Positions 46,164-55,900 of a stretch of DNA of 64,000 bases are shown here, piece by piece. The position numbers and the translations under genes are program-made. This DNA is from Sphaerolaimus hirsutus (taxonomy: Eukaryota; Nematoda; Chromadorea; Monhysterida; Sphaerolaimidae): positions 22,740,315 through 22,804,314 of the forward strand of contig OZ038454.1 in the NCBI GenBank assembly GCA_964036195.1, in the 5' to 3' direction. The notes below the pieces were generated by a model. That model searched no databases. It saw nothing but the letters and a program-made list of their open reading frames with translations, and was not told the origin of the DNA. Each line of letters begins with the position of its first letter. Within the stretch, counting starts at the first letter, position 1.

Positions 46164-48194
46164 GTTTTGACACCTTGCATGACACTTGCCATTTTACATG
46201 GTGATTTTACACAGTTTGTGACTGCTACCAGATTGGGAATGAGAAAGCACCGCTGCGCACTCCAGATGAACAAATGCTTTGCAACCATACAGTTTGTTTT
46301 GTTTTTGTTTTACATTTATCACTGTTTTGACATGTTTTTTTACAAAGAATGTATGCTAAATAATGCAGTTGGACTGGAGGGATGCGTATGACGGGCTGGA
46401 TAACATGCAACATGGTGATCAACGACGCAAGTGTGACCACAGAGGGTTGAGAGAGAAACTAAAGGAGTGGATGAAGACTCCAGAGGGGGTTCTGGCGTGG
46501 ATAAATTGGCGAAATTGTTGAATTTTTATAATTTTTTATGACAGGTTTTGATTGTTCATGTGTGTGCTGCATGAAGTGGTAATAAGTGAAAAGCTAAATG
46601 AAACTTTTACTACCAAGTGTAAATTATTTTTCACCTTCTGCATGCAACGTGGGAAAACTAAATATTTTAGCTTTTCAACTATACAATTAGTTGAGTTCGT
46701 GATTAATGCTTGATTTAGATTTCATGTGTTCCCGCATATTTTTGTCTTTCGATAAAAGTCTAATGAGCGCTCAGGGTAAAAAATTGGATTTTTAGGACAT
46801 GTTTTAGTAAAAGAAATTGAAAAATACTTTTTTTTGTTTTTTTTATGGTGTAGATAAATCACCTTTTTTTTGACGATATACTGAATACATGCTGTGCCTC
46901 ATGTGAAAAAAATTGCAGCTGATTGCCAAGTGATTAAAAGTTTATTGAATTTTTTATGTCATACATGTTAAATTCATTCATTTTTCAAACTGTGGTAATG
47001 ACAGTGTGTGATTAGTATCAAATAAAAGAGAAAAAAAAAACTGTACGTGGCTCTCAATTTACAAGTATTACAAAGTAACCAATGATTTTATAAAAATTAT
47101 TATATTCATGATTTTCAAAAATTATTTAAAAAAGAACAAAAATAACTGGAAGCACAAAAATGTACATATATGTACAGTTTCACATAGTGTGTAACATGCA
47201 ACATAAATAATGTTCCGGAAATCAATTTTTTTATGGTGCAAAACTCATTAAACTTTCACCATTTTTTCACAGTTTTCCCAAATGGGTGTCACAAAGGGAT
47301 CATTGTAAAAAAATTGCAAATGGCGGCCTCTTGCATCTGTTGCCTGCACAATGGGAAAACTAAATTGAGTTTTCCCATGAAAGTCACGCGGAAAACTAGT
47401 GTGTGTAGGCCCATTTAGTTGTTATTGTTGTTATTCAACATATATTGAATTCTATAAATTGTTTCAAATGATGCTAAATAACGACTGTCAAGTATACCCT
47501 GTAAAATGTTGGCTGAACTTGAAAAAAGATTGTCTGAAAAAATGGCGAAAAAATAGAAGGGCAGACTCCAATAGGAGGGTGGATAAAAACGTTGATGAAA
47601 AAATAGTAGGGCACACTTCTATCAGGAGAAATACGGTATTTATTTGGCATGCCTGTGGCTTGTAAACCGTAATACTTTGGCACGTAAACTGTTATACTCT
47701 GGGATGAAAAGTGGCACATCAATTTGACATGCAAAAACATGTATGGGGCTTGAAAACCGTATGTTTTAGCAAGTAAAACGGAGCATTTTAGATGAAAACC
47801 GTGAGCATGTAAACCGTTAGGGATGAAAAACAGAACACACTCTACTTGAGCACTGGGTCTTCATGGGCGCTGCAGGGGTTCAGTATGGGGGGTTGGAGGG
47901 GAGAGTTACCCCCCAAACGCTCCAGCTATCTAGCGATTTTTCTCCCCTTTTTCCTTCTTGAAAAACCTTATACATTGAACCCCTGCGAACCCCCCTGCAA
48001 AAACAACTAGTATAGACATGATTAGTGCCGTAATGGCGCCATTTGAGGGCGCCAAAGTACGCCGCACCTTGGCGCACGTTTATTAATTTTGCTACTTGTG
48101 CACCGGGTAAACTTGTGCACCGGTACAGGGCCGGCCCAGACTAGCTAGGTAAAATGCCTAAAAAACTGCAATAACAGTAAATACAAAGGCTAAC

Positions 48195-48435
48195 CAATAA
48201 ACGAAGGGTTTCCATTCAACTGCAACTCCAAGTCTCCATCCATTTCCATCGGACAAACTCTGAAATATTCCTTTCGAATCATCGCAGGCGTAGAGTCATC
48301 GTCCACTAAATCCTCATTTTCCTCGGCGACAACATCGTTGACAATGTTGTTGTTTTTGCATTTTTGGCTTTTAAAGTCACTTGAAACTCCGCTGTCGCAT
48401 GTGAGGTCTTCTAGGGAGTCTATGGAACTCATGTC
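48195..48435 (-). CDS. Exon 5: acidic segment (residues 259-338)
   Basis: Acceptor TTTCACAG, then DMSSIDSLEDLTCDSGVSSD, an Asn/Asp/Glu-rich stretch, and IRKEYFRVCPMEMDGDLEL with more ordered-looking sequence. It ends NPSFI plus G, with a phase-1 donor GTTAGC. An in-frame TAG follows at once, so without splicing the protein would end here. That alternative end is possible, but the phase match with exon 6 argues for splicing. Confidence 0.7.
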
Positions 48436-48485
48436 CTGTGAAAGGGTTTTAAGTCTGAACTCTGAAGGAAATGGACCTTAAACCT

Positions 48486-49087
48486 GGGGCCAGATTTAAT
48501 ACTCCCTACAGATTTGTAGGGTAGGGCGTACGCCCGATAGATTTTTTTAAATTCAGCCTCATCGGCGCACATGCACCGAGGGCAAGGCAGTTCGTAAAAA
48601 ACACAAAACTATCCCTTAAGGTCGCCGACATTGCAATATGACGTATATTGCTTCGATTTTGGCCCGGAAATCACGATTTCGTCATTTATTGGCCGTCTGC
48701 CAATTCGTTTTTTATTTTTTTTTGTCGGGCGGGTTACTCGCATAAGTCGCGCTTTTGTACGCTCGTGCATGCATTTCTTTCTTGTCGCTGCCCTCATGGT
48801 TTCGGTTGTAGGCAGTGAACACTAAAAAAGTGACCTCCTGACTACACAAAAGCGAGACCTATGCGAGTACCCGCCCGACAAAATAAAATAAAAAACGAAT
48901 TGGCAGACGGCCAAGAAATGACGAAATCGTGATTTCCGGGCCAAAATCGAAGCGATATACGTCATATTGCAATATCGGCGACCTTAAGGGATGGTTTCGT
49001 ATATTTTACGAACCGCCTTGCTCTCGGTGCATGTGCGTCAATGCGGCTCAACTTTAAAAAATCTGTCGGGCGTACGTAATCTGGCCC
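48486..49087. mobile_element. Palindromic element, about 600 bp, with GGGCCAGATT ends (in intron 4)
   Basis: Outer triplets CTG and CAG. Two arms of roughly 250 bp mirror each other closely (for example CGGAAATCACGATTTCGTCA and its inverse) around a short centre at about 48770-48850. A transcript of intron 4 would form a very long hairpin here. Confidence 0.7.
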
Positions 49088-49292
49088 CAGGAGTGAAATT
49101 GTGGCCGATTTAAATGAGAATAGTGTTAAATGTTGTTGCATTGTCCAGTGACATGTGGGTAAATCACAAGTGCAAGTTACAAATGTGATTTTGAAAGAGG
49201 AAATCGAAACTTGCTGGCGTAATGTCAGTCTCCCAAAAAGCGGGTCACTTTATGATGTCCACAGAACTGATTTAACTGAAAACATGCAGTTA

Positions 49293-49806
49293 AGCCGTGA
49301 TTTCAGCTCAGCGTGATTTTGATGTAAAATGACGACGTAAAATGACGTCGTAAAATTAATTACATGACTGTGGATGATGCTACAGATCTATAATTTTTAT
49401 GGATAATATATGTATCCAGACCTTAATCGTGTTCAATACTGAGTGCTATCAGCCACAGCTAGAGCGAATTTAAGAATTCAATTTTTTCATTTTACGTCAT
49501 CATTTTACGTCAGGGAACTAATTTTACATTCCATGTTTATGATTGCATGTAACCATTGACGTAAAATGTAAAGTTAGTTCCCTGGCGTAAAATGATGACG
49601 TAAAATGAAAAAAAAATTGAATTTTTCAATTCATTCTAGCTGTGGCTGACAACACTGAGTATTGGGCACGATTAAGGTATTGATAATTATATTATCCATA
49701 AAAAATTGTAGACCCGTAGCATCATCCACACTTACGTAATTAATTTTACAACGTAATTTTACGTCGTCATTTTACGTCAAATTCACGCTGAGCTGTAATC
49801 GCGGCT
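49293..49806. mobile_element. Harbinger-like palindromic MITE, TTA target (intron 4)
   Basis: AGCCGTGATTTCAGCTCAGC and its inverse, TTA on both sides. The arms carry GACGTAAAATGACGTCG units and TTGAATTTTTCAATTC-like centre motifs. Confidence 0.7.
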
Positions 49807-49849
49807 TTACGGAAAACGGAAAGTTTTCACTATGGAAATCTCCCATAAG

Positions 49850-50306
49850 GCCGGAATTAGAGCTCAGCGTCGATTCGACGTGAAATGATGACGTGAAATG
49901 ACGTCGTGAAATTATTTACATGAGTGTGGATCATGCTACAGGTCTACAATTTTCTAAGGATAATATATGAATCAATACCTTAATCGTGTCCAATACTGAG
50001 TGTTGTCAGCCACAACTAGAGCGAATTGAAAAATTGCAAGCAGCAGTCTGACGTGAAATGTCAAGTTGTTCCCTGACACTGTGACGTGAAATGATGATGA
50101 CGTGAAATGATAAAAATTGAATTTTTCAATTCGCTCTAGTTGTGGCTGATAACACTCAGTATTGGACACGATTAAGGTATTGATTCATATATTATCCTTA
50201 GAAAATTGTAGACCCGTAGCATGATCCACACTCGTGTAATTAATTTCACGACGTCATTTCACGTCATCATTTCACGTCGAATCGACGCTGAGCTCTAATT
50301 CCCGCT
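49850..50306. mobile_element. Related palindromic MITE with GACGTGAAATGACG units (intron 4)
   Basis: Ends CCGGAATTAGAGCTCAGCG and inverse. The arms match the neighbouring 49293-49806 element (CACACTGAGTATTGG-like, TATCCATA-like motifs), but AAAATG units are replaced by GAAATG units. Exact ends are uncertain. Confidence 0.6.
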
Positions 50307-50417
50307 TAACGGGAAGTCCCAAATGCGCGACGAAATCCATAGCCCAAATCCTTCACTGCCCCCCCCCCCCAAAAAAAAACTCCCCTCCATTCACCCAAAT
50401 AACCCCCACGGTCCCAC

Positions 50418-50553
50418 CTGATCACTATCCCCGCCCAATTCGCCCATCTCGGCCAATTCGCCGGTACCGGCGCTTCCGCTAGCCACGCTCAATTCGCTGG
50501 TGGTCATTTCGCTGATGCTCGGGCTCACTGCCAAGTCGACCACGCTGGGCTCC
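50418..50553 (-). CDS. Exon 4: Ser/Glu/Gly-rich segment (residues 213-258)
   Basis: The first base G completes the AGG codon split with exon 3. The exon then reads EPSVVDLAVSPSISEMTT and continues to GELGGDSDQ, with a phase-0 donor CAG|GTGGGA. Its acceptor CTCAG is the target-site copy at the end of the transposon-derived intron 3. The sequence is acidic and Ser-rich, with no recognised domain. Confidence 0.78.
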
Positions 50554-51242
50554 CTGAGGCCAGTACAGTACCGTGTAAAATGTCATGTAAAACGCGAAAT
50601 GTCATGTAAAGTGGAGCATAGTTGATAAAATGCTCGTTACGTTTACTCGAAAAATACGTATACTCGAGTACAGAGTAAATACGTTTGCGTTTCCTCCCAA
50701 AAAAGTTCCAGTACTCGCTTTTACGTATACTTGTTGAAAGTACTCGAGTACAGAAAACGTATTTCAGATCACTTTTATATCAATTTTTTGATATCATAGA
50801 GGGGAAAAAGGAAGAGAATATGCTAAAAATATGGGAAAATGGTCCAAAATGGGTATATAGGAAACATCATGTTTAAAATAAGCAGAAAGTTATGAAGTTA
50901 GAGATTTTGAGCGAAAATTGGGGCGACATTTCTCAAAAATACTCACGTTTACGTTTTCGAGGGGCAAACGTTTCGATCACGTTTACTCATGAGTAAAAGT
51001 TGAAAAAATTACTTTACGTTTTCTGTACTCAGGGGGCGAGTGAAAAATAAATACTTAACGTTAACGTATACTTTCAAAAAAGTTCGGTACTTTTAACAAC
51101 TCTGAAGAGGAGATGACAAACGTTTATTTTTGTATTGAACGTGTTGCAGTTTTCATGACATTTTACAGTTCACACGTCATTTTACATTTCACATGACTTT
51201 TTACATTTCACATGACATTTTACAGGGTGCGGGACTGGGCAC
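50554..51242 (-). mobile_element. Intron 3 = introner-like transposon (with a nested hAT insertion)
   Basis: The intron starts GTGCCCAGTCCC and the family motif CACCCTGTAAAATG follows. It ends with the inverted counterpart (TTTTACACGGTACTG...GGCCT) plus CAG. The exon side of the donor is also CAG. Donor GT is the first two bases of the element and acceptor CAG is the downstream target-site copy, so splicing leaves a single CAG. A 488-bp hAT-like element (50617-51104) sits inside. Without it and its target copy, the founding element would be about 190 bp. Confidence 0.75.
50617..51104. mobile_element. hAT-like element nested in the introner (intron 3)
   Basis: CATAGTTGATAAAATG to CTTTTAACAACTCTG, flanks AAGTGGAG / AAGAGGAG (7 of 8 match). 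Same GAGTAC-rich family as 41211-41687. It postdates the intron. Confidence 0.75.
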
Positions 51243-51351
51243 CTGAACGTGACCGTGGTGGGCCTGTTGCTCGCCGAGGGGGAAACTGGGGAAAGCACGG
51301 TTAGACGGTAGTTGGCGCGCCGGCGGATCACGGAACGGGGTAGCGTGGGCG
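51243..51351 (-). CDS. Exon 3: basic/Ser-Thr segment (residues 177-212)
   Basis: Phase-1 acceptor CCCCTCAG, then APTLPRSVIRRRANYRLTV and a Ser/Pro-rich stretch, ending TTVTF plus AG (phase 2). The donor CAG|GTGCCC is also the exact outer end of a miniature transposon that fills the whole downstream intron. Joined to exon 4 it reads VTFREPSVVDLA. This is one of the better candidates for a structured motif in the protein, but I do not recognise it. Confidence 0.78.
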
Positions 51352-52693
51352 CTGAGGGGTTGAATTCCATTGGTTACGGTAGGGTACGGTATGGGTTACT
51401 TTCTTTCGGTTACGGTAGGGTAAGGTGGAAAGGCCGGGAGCGGTATGACAGCACCGTTGCGGTAAATCGTAAGGAAATTTAGAACGGAAAACCGAAAAGT
51501 TCAAACACGTTGTTTGAATTTCTTTTGAGTTTCTCGAATATTTAACCAGTCGGAAAAAAATAACAATTAAAAAATTGCACTAATGCTTTTAAATTTCTTT
51601 TAGTTTATTTAGTTCAGAAAATATAAAACATTTTGTTGCCGAATACAACGGTAATGCATTGCACTGAAAACCTGTTAAAATACATAACTTTTGAATGTTT
51701 AAAAATTTATTGAAAAAATCATAACTTGATAATTTTGTGTTCAAAATACAGAAATTCGAAAACTATCTCACACAACGGTAGATTCTAGTGTAAAGTGTCC
51801 TATCATAAAGTATTTGTGAATTAGCCGGTATCTCTATAAACGGTACAGCAAATTTCAAGATAGCATTAACGGAAAAGTGCAAAAACTTCCCGTTTTCCAG
51901 TAATTAATTAGGGTAATTAATCCAACCTAACGTTCACATATTTAATTCATAATGCAGAACTTACGGTAGTAATTATAGTTCGCCGGAGGGGCTAGAAGAA
52001 GGCTGGAGGGCGGGTTGTAGGTTGAGTGAAGGTTTGCCAGTGCGTCAACTGCGTGGATATGAATAGTGAACTTATGAATGCATTCGAATCGATTTATACA
52101 GGGTGTGGCATATTACACGCCCCCTCTAGATTTCGAATAGCTTGTCACTGGGTGGTCGGATTAACGTCAAATTTTAGGTCAATATTAACAACTAAACCGG
52201 AAAGGATCCCTAAAAATATGGCTGCGATAGCTTGACAAGTTATTCACGCAAACACAAAGAATTGTCGCTTTTCTACCACCTCGTGGCAATACACATTGAC
52301 AAAACAGAAGCTGCAGATGAAACCCAGATCGGTTGCAGTTGGCTATTCATAAGAGTGATGGTTACATTGAGTGATCATTTGTTGCATTTTGTGTGTCGGT
52401 GCACATCACTCCTTCATAATAAAAATTTTGCACTGGTTATTGTGCGTTTTTATCGCTCAATGCCTATCGTCACGAGGTGTTGGTACTGACAATTACGCGT
52501 TTGCATGAATAACTTGAGAGCTATCGCAGCCATATTTTCAGGGATCCTTTCCTATTTAGTTGTTAATGTTGACCTAAAATTTGACGTTAATCCGACCACC
52601 CAGTGACAAGTTATTCGAAATCTAAGGAGGGGGTCTAAATTGCCGCACCCTGTATTTATCTGTGAACATATAAATACTCCGCGGATTGCAGGA

Positions 52694-53539
52694 CAGAGTT
52701 GCGAAAACGTATTTACGTTTACCCGAAATACCCGGTTATTCGGGTATTTATACTTACGTTTACGTTTACGCTTTCCAAAAATACCGTTATGCTTTGTTAC
52801 GTTTTCCTGGCACAATTACCCGGGTACCAGAGAAAACGTAAAAATATGCCACACGGAAGCATATTGTTTGACAAATGTAGTGTATTATGATGAGTTCAAT
52901 ATGTTCTAATGTTGAGGAGTCCTAATTCCGCAATTGGAGAACTCAAACACCAATTTGTAAGTGAAAAGTAAAAAGTTGAAGGAAAGTATTTTTGTGAGTG
53001 AGAACTGAAATGCAAAAAAAAGTCAAAGATATTTTTAGTGTTTTCTCATGACTGGCAATTTGTCTTTTAACTTGCCATTTCACATACAGATTTACTTTTC
53101 TTTCAATTATTACTTGCCATTCAACTTGCCATTACTTCTCACTCATAAATTTTTTTAGTTCTCCTGTTACGGAATTTGCACCTTATGGCCCTACACCCAC
53201 TAGTTGACAACAACGCAAAATGTCAACTCCAATCCCAATTCAATATCCCGACCCCATCATTCTAAATATATATATATATATATATATAAAATACAGGTAA
53301 GCAGAAAAAGTTTGATGGAGATCATATGAACATCCACAATGTTGTAAAAAAAACATTGTGTTTTTTGTATTCTCTGATAGTGGAAGCACTTAATCTAATT
53401 TTTACGTTTACATTTTATTTTACGTTTTCCCCGGTATTTTGAAAATACCTTACGTTTTAGTATTTATACTTTTGATTTGGAAAAGGTATTTACGTTTACG
53501 TTTACATTTTCCAAAAATACCGGTATTTGTACAACTCTG
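52694..53539. mobile_element. hAT-like element, TTACGTTTACG variant
   Basis: CAGAGTTGCGAAAACGTA to CGGTATTTGTACAACTCTG with a perfect 8-bp duplication TTGCAGGA (52686-52693, 53540-53547). The reiterated hexamer is GTTTAC where the 2561 copy has GCTTAC. It contains a degenerate GAAGTG/CACTTC palindrome at about 52925-53190 and a (TA)n tract. Confidence 0.8.
53266..53288. repeat. (TA)n microsatellite
   Basis: Uninterrupted TA dinucleotides inside the hAT-like element 52694-53539. Confidence 0.9.
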
Positions 53540-53799
53540 TTGCAGGAATGCATTTCTCTGAACGAAACACTCCATCGTGGTGTCATAATTGATAAAACAA
53601 AATCGTTCCAACAAATGATTTCAGGCACGAAACATAAACATTGATTGAACTCTATTCGCCTTTTGTTTTTCATATCATTGCGACATCGTCTTTTGTAATT
53701 AAAAAGCGTTAGAAATGTCATTTCATGAAATTACGATTTTGGATGCTCTTTTATGGAAAAAGATTGTGATTGATAATTTTTATTTAATTTTTATCGACC

Positions 53800-54040
53800 T
53801 ATTCGCTAAAATTGGTATACTCGGTGGATATGATACTCTGCCCTCGCACTCATTTATGTTTCACGTTGGAAGCGTGCCAACGATGATAAAGCATGCGATT
53901 TTTGTGTAAAAGATGAAGAAAAACGTATAGAGCTATAATAGTGAAGACTTTTTCAACTTTTTTTGAAAATCGCATGCGTAAAAATCGTTTCGCACCCTTC
54001 CAGCGGGAACGACGCGTGCAAAGTGTAAAGTGACTGGAGT
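53800..54040. repeat. Copy of the repeat that hosts the Tc1-like element
   Basis: GATATGATACTCTGCCCTCG, CACGTTGGAAGCGTGCCAA and CCAGCGGGAAC motifs match 29905-29937 plus 31125-31325 without the insertion. An inverted pair (GATAAAGCATGCGATTTT / AAAATCGCATGCGTAAAA) gives it a hairpin core. Confidence 0.55.
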
Positions 54041-54116
54041 AGGTATATGGAAATCCATCATTATATTATGTCCATTTCCGAGCGTGTCGGGCGCGTCTGC
54101 GTTCCAATTAAATCTG

Positions 54117-54250
54117 GGGTCAGGTAGTACTCCCAGAGCCTGAAAATATCACGTAAAATACCAAAAAAAAATTTACCAGGCAATTCACAATGACATTTCA
54201 CATGAACTTTTACAACTTACTTGACATTTCACAGGCTGTGAGACTGCAGT
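54117..54250. mobile_element. Degenerate copy of the introner-family MITE in intron 2
   Basis: The ends GTAGTACTCCCAGAGCCTG (after CAG) and CAGGCTGTGAGACTGCAGTC are inverted counterparts around TTTACAT-rich arms. It lies about 55 bases inside intron 2 and does not supply the splice sites there. Confidence 0.45.
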
Positions 54251-54306
54251 CACTCCCCCCCCCTTAAAGGTCCAATAAACCCCTGCACCAAAGCACCACA
54301 ACCCAC

Positions 54307-54572
54307 CATTCCTTCTGACTCTATCCGTCTGCAACTGGTGCGGCCTGGGGAAACTGGGCGTAATCCTGGTCGCCTGGCTGCCGCCACCCGGTTCGCTGAT
54401 GCCCTGGCCGGTGCTGCACAGCGGACGCGTAGCTGCGATGTGTCTGGTGCCGCTGGCTGCACTGGTGCCGGTGCTGGTGCCGGGGCCGGTGCCGGTGTTG
54501 GTGCCGTTTGAGCCAGTGGTGCCGTTGTTGTTGTTGGCAGGGGAGTTGGCGTTATGCCAGTTCGACTTGGGG
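54307..54572 (-). CDS. Exon 2: Asn/Gly/Thr-rich low-complexity segment (residues 88-176)
   Basis: The acceptor is a strong pyrimidine tract ending TCACGCAG. The first base completes a Gly codon begun in exon 1, and the exon reads PKSNWHNANSPAN followed by an Asn run and Gly-Thr repeats (GTGPGTSTGTSAASGT). It ends QLQTDRVRRN with a phase-1 donor GTGGGT. The low-complexity composition suggests a disordered linker. An upstream acceptor in the same frame at ACCGAG or CGCCAG would not match the exon 1 phase. Confidence 0.75.
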
Positions 54573-54740
54573 CTGCGTGAGGAGAGGATGGACTGGCGCT
54601 CGGTAAAAATCAAGATTTTTTGTAATTTTTAGACACTGCGCAACGCTAGCATTTGAGCAATAGTCTCTTTATAGGGCTTTATCTTCTCGTCGAAATACCT
54701 ATTCGTCGAACAGTTGAAAATTTCCATGTTGGAAGAAATA

Positions 54741-55054
54741 CCATTTTTCCTCGAAATGGACACTATGAATTTATAACCCAACCCGAACCGAAAATTTGGA
54801 CATTTTAGAACCGAACCGGAACCTAACTTGAGAACCGGAACCGGAACCGAATGTTTTGAGGAACCGAGAACCGATATACGAACCGAAATATTTTGGAACC
54901 GAGAACCGGAACCGAAAATTTTGAAATTCCCAACCCTAGTACTGGGATTTCAAAAAACTTCTGGCGAAAAAATACACCCCTCGTTAATCCCCCCCCCTCA
55001 AAATTTCCACACTGAAAAAGTAAACCCCCAGGGGGTTAATTCGAGGTAATACGG
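54741..55054. mobile_element. CCGTATT-type MITE in intron 1 with a GAACCGGAACC array
   Basis: TA|CCATTTTTCCTCGAAATGG to TTCGAGGTAATACGG|TA. About 54776-54945 it holds an inserted array of GAACCGGAACCGAAA-like units ending CCCAACCCTAG, purine-biased like the 4201-4854 element. Confidence 0.6.
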
Positions 55055-55112
55055 TATATACAGCGTGCAACGCTACAAACGAGCACACAGGCGCCAACCC
55101 ACTAGCACTTAC

Positions 55113-55375
55113 CCGCCATTCTGCTGCGCGGCGACCTTGACCCCATTGAGCTGGGCGGCCCTGGTCGCCTGCCTGGCCGCCTTGGTGGGCGTCGGCTCGC
55201 AGCTCCTGGACGCGCCCGGCGCCGCCGCCGCGTCGCCGCAGTCGTTCGCCCGCCGCACGTTGGGCACGCTGTGCGTTAGCCTACCGAAACCGGCGGCGCC
55301 GCCGCCGCGCGACGCCTGCTGCCGGTGCGCCGTGGCCGCCATGGGAACGTAGGCGCCTGCGCCGCAGATCATCAT
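55113..55375 (-). CDS. Exon 1: start codon and Gly/Ala-rich N-terminus (residues 1-87)
   Basis: The coding start is a double ATG (MMICGAGAYVPMAATAHR...). An in-frame TAG at 55409-55411, 11 codons upstream, and an A at position -3 support this start. The exon is very GC-rich and encodes an Ala/Gly/Arg-rich, probably disordered N-terminus, including the run LTHSVPNVRRAND. It ends in phase 2 at GG followed by a consensus GTAAGT donor. No domain was recognised. The GC-rich block around this exon looks like a CpG-island promoter. Confidence 0.75.
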
Positions 55376-55900
55376 CTTGGGCTCTCGGCGGCTGCTGCCG
55401 CTGCCGCGCTAGTTCCGGCGGCGCGGCAGAAAGTTTTTTTATTGTCGCGGTCGGACGTCTTACGGTGACAATTGTCAGGCGGCTACTGCGCCCAGTGGAG
55501 TGCAGAGTGCGCGCGGCAAGTGCGACTGCGCTTTCACTTGGCAGCTGAAAGTGTGTCCCCGGTGCGAGTTCAATGGACCGGACCAGACGCGCACAGCCTT
55601 TATTATCAGGAAATGAGGCCGGGCGTGAAATTGAATTAGCCCGATTGGTGTTTTTCGGGCAGCCCGAGTCATTGAAACGAAAACTCCAAGATGGATTGCA
55701 TGTTTGATTCAGAGCCAACCATTTATTGAAGATACCTAAATACATCAAGTGAACCGGGCTGGGCGAAAAAATTAGGTAGTCGGGGCAATCAAATTTCCGC
55801 TCCGCACCGCAACAGTTCACATGCGCGGTGCCCATCTGCGAACTTTCCACTCCAATGAGCGCAGTTTCACTTTGAGTTTCCAAGCTTGACGTTATGCATT
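55376..55900 (-). promoter_or_regulatory. GC-rich 5' flank / probable promoter and 5' UTR of the gene
   Basis: Directly upstream of the start codon the sequence is GC-rich and CpG-rich to about 55440, then moderately so to about 55680. This fits a CpG-island promoter. No TATA box is placed with confidence and the transcription start is unknown. Antisense open frames here are GC-driven. Confidence 0.4.

Larger units (their letters stand above)
42400..47405. mobile_element. 5.0-kb element with CACACACTAGTTTTCC ends, third layer
   Basis: A 23-bp perfect inverted repeat starting CACACACTAGTTTTCCGCG. Flanks TGTGCCCA / TAGGCCCA (6 of 8). The interior has GGCGACA / TGTCGCC arrays at 42440-42660 and 45365-45535, and GGGAAAACT motifs near each end. 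No transposase frame was recognised in 43500-47300. Confidence 0.6.
42247..47636. mobile_element. TA-flanked CCGTATTTCTTCTAATAG MITE, second layer
   Basis: TA|CCGTATTTCTTCTAATAGA at the left, TCAGGAGAAATACGG|TA at the right. GGGCAGRCTCCAATA units near both ends match the 12188-12346 type. Confidence 0.65.
42031..47842. mobile_element. hAT-like element, outermost layer of a 5.8-kb nest
   Basis: GAGCGATTTCCACTTTTCAT to TTTTTCATCCC-type inverse ending ACACACTC, perfect 8-bp duplication TACTTGAG (42023-42030, 47843-47850). Its own sequence is only the outer roughly 200 bases on each side; the rest is inserted material. Confidence 0.75.
11119..55375 (-). other. 16-exon protein-coding gene (whole coding span), 1485 aa, family uncertain
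   Basis: Sixteen exons were assembled from visible splice sites. Every junction keeps the reading frame through phase 0, 1 and 2 joins, and the sum is exactly 1485 codons plus a stop. The product is hydrophilic, with no signal peptide or membrane segment. It has a Gly/Ala-rich start, a Ser/Thr-rich region (about residues 89-260), a long acidic stretch (about 260-1170), a Lys/Arg-rich segment (about 1215-1310) and a basic helical C-terminus (1332-1450). The C-terminus repeats DAEAAFQ followed by SWLERKR or AWLERKR across two exon junctions. AF-x-WL-x-KR repeats occur in MAP9/CCDC181-type microtubule or cilium proteins; that assignment is inference. Intron 5 is 27.2 kb and could hide extra phase-1 exons, so the join of exon 5 to exon 6 is the weakest link. 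Confidence 0.78.

Noticed and set aside
55281..55883. 200-codon minus-strand frame upstream of exon 1
   Set aside because: It overlaps exon 1 in another frame and ends in poly-Arg from GC repeats. The exon 1 ATG frame fits the donor phase and has an upstream stop.
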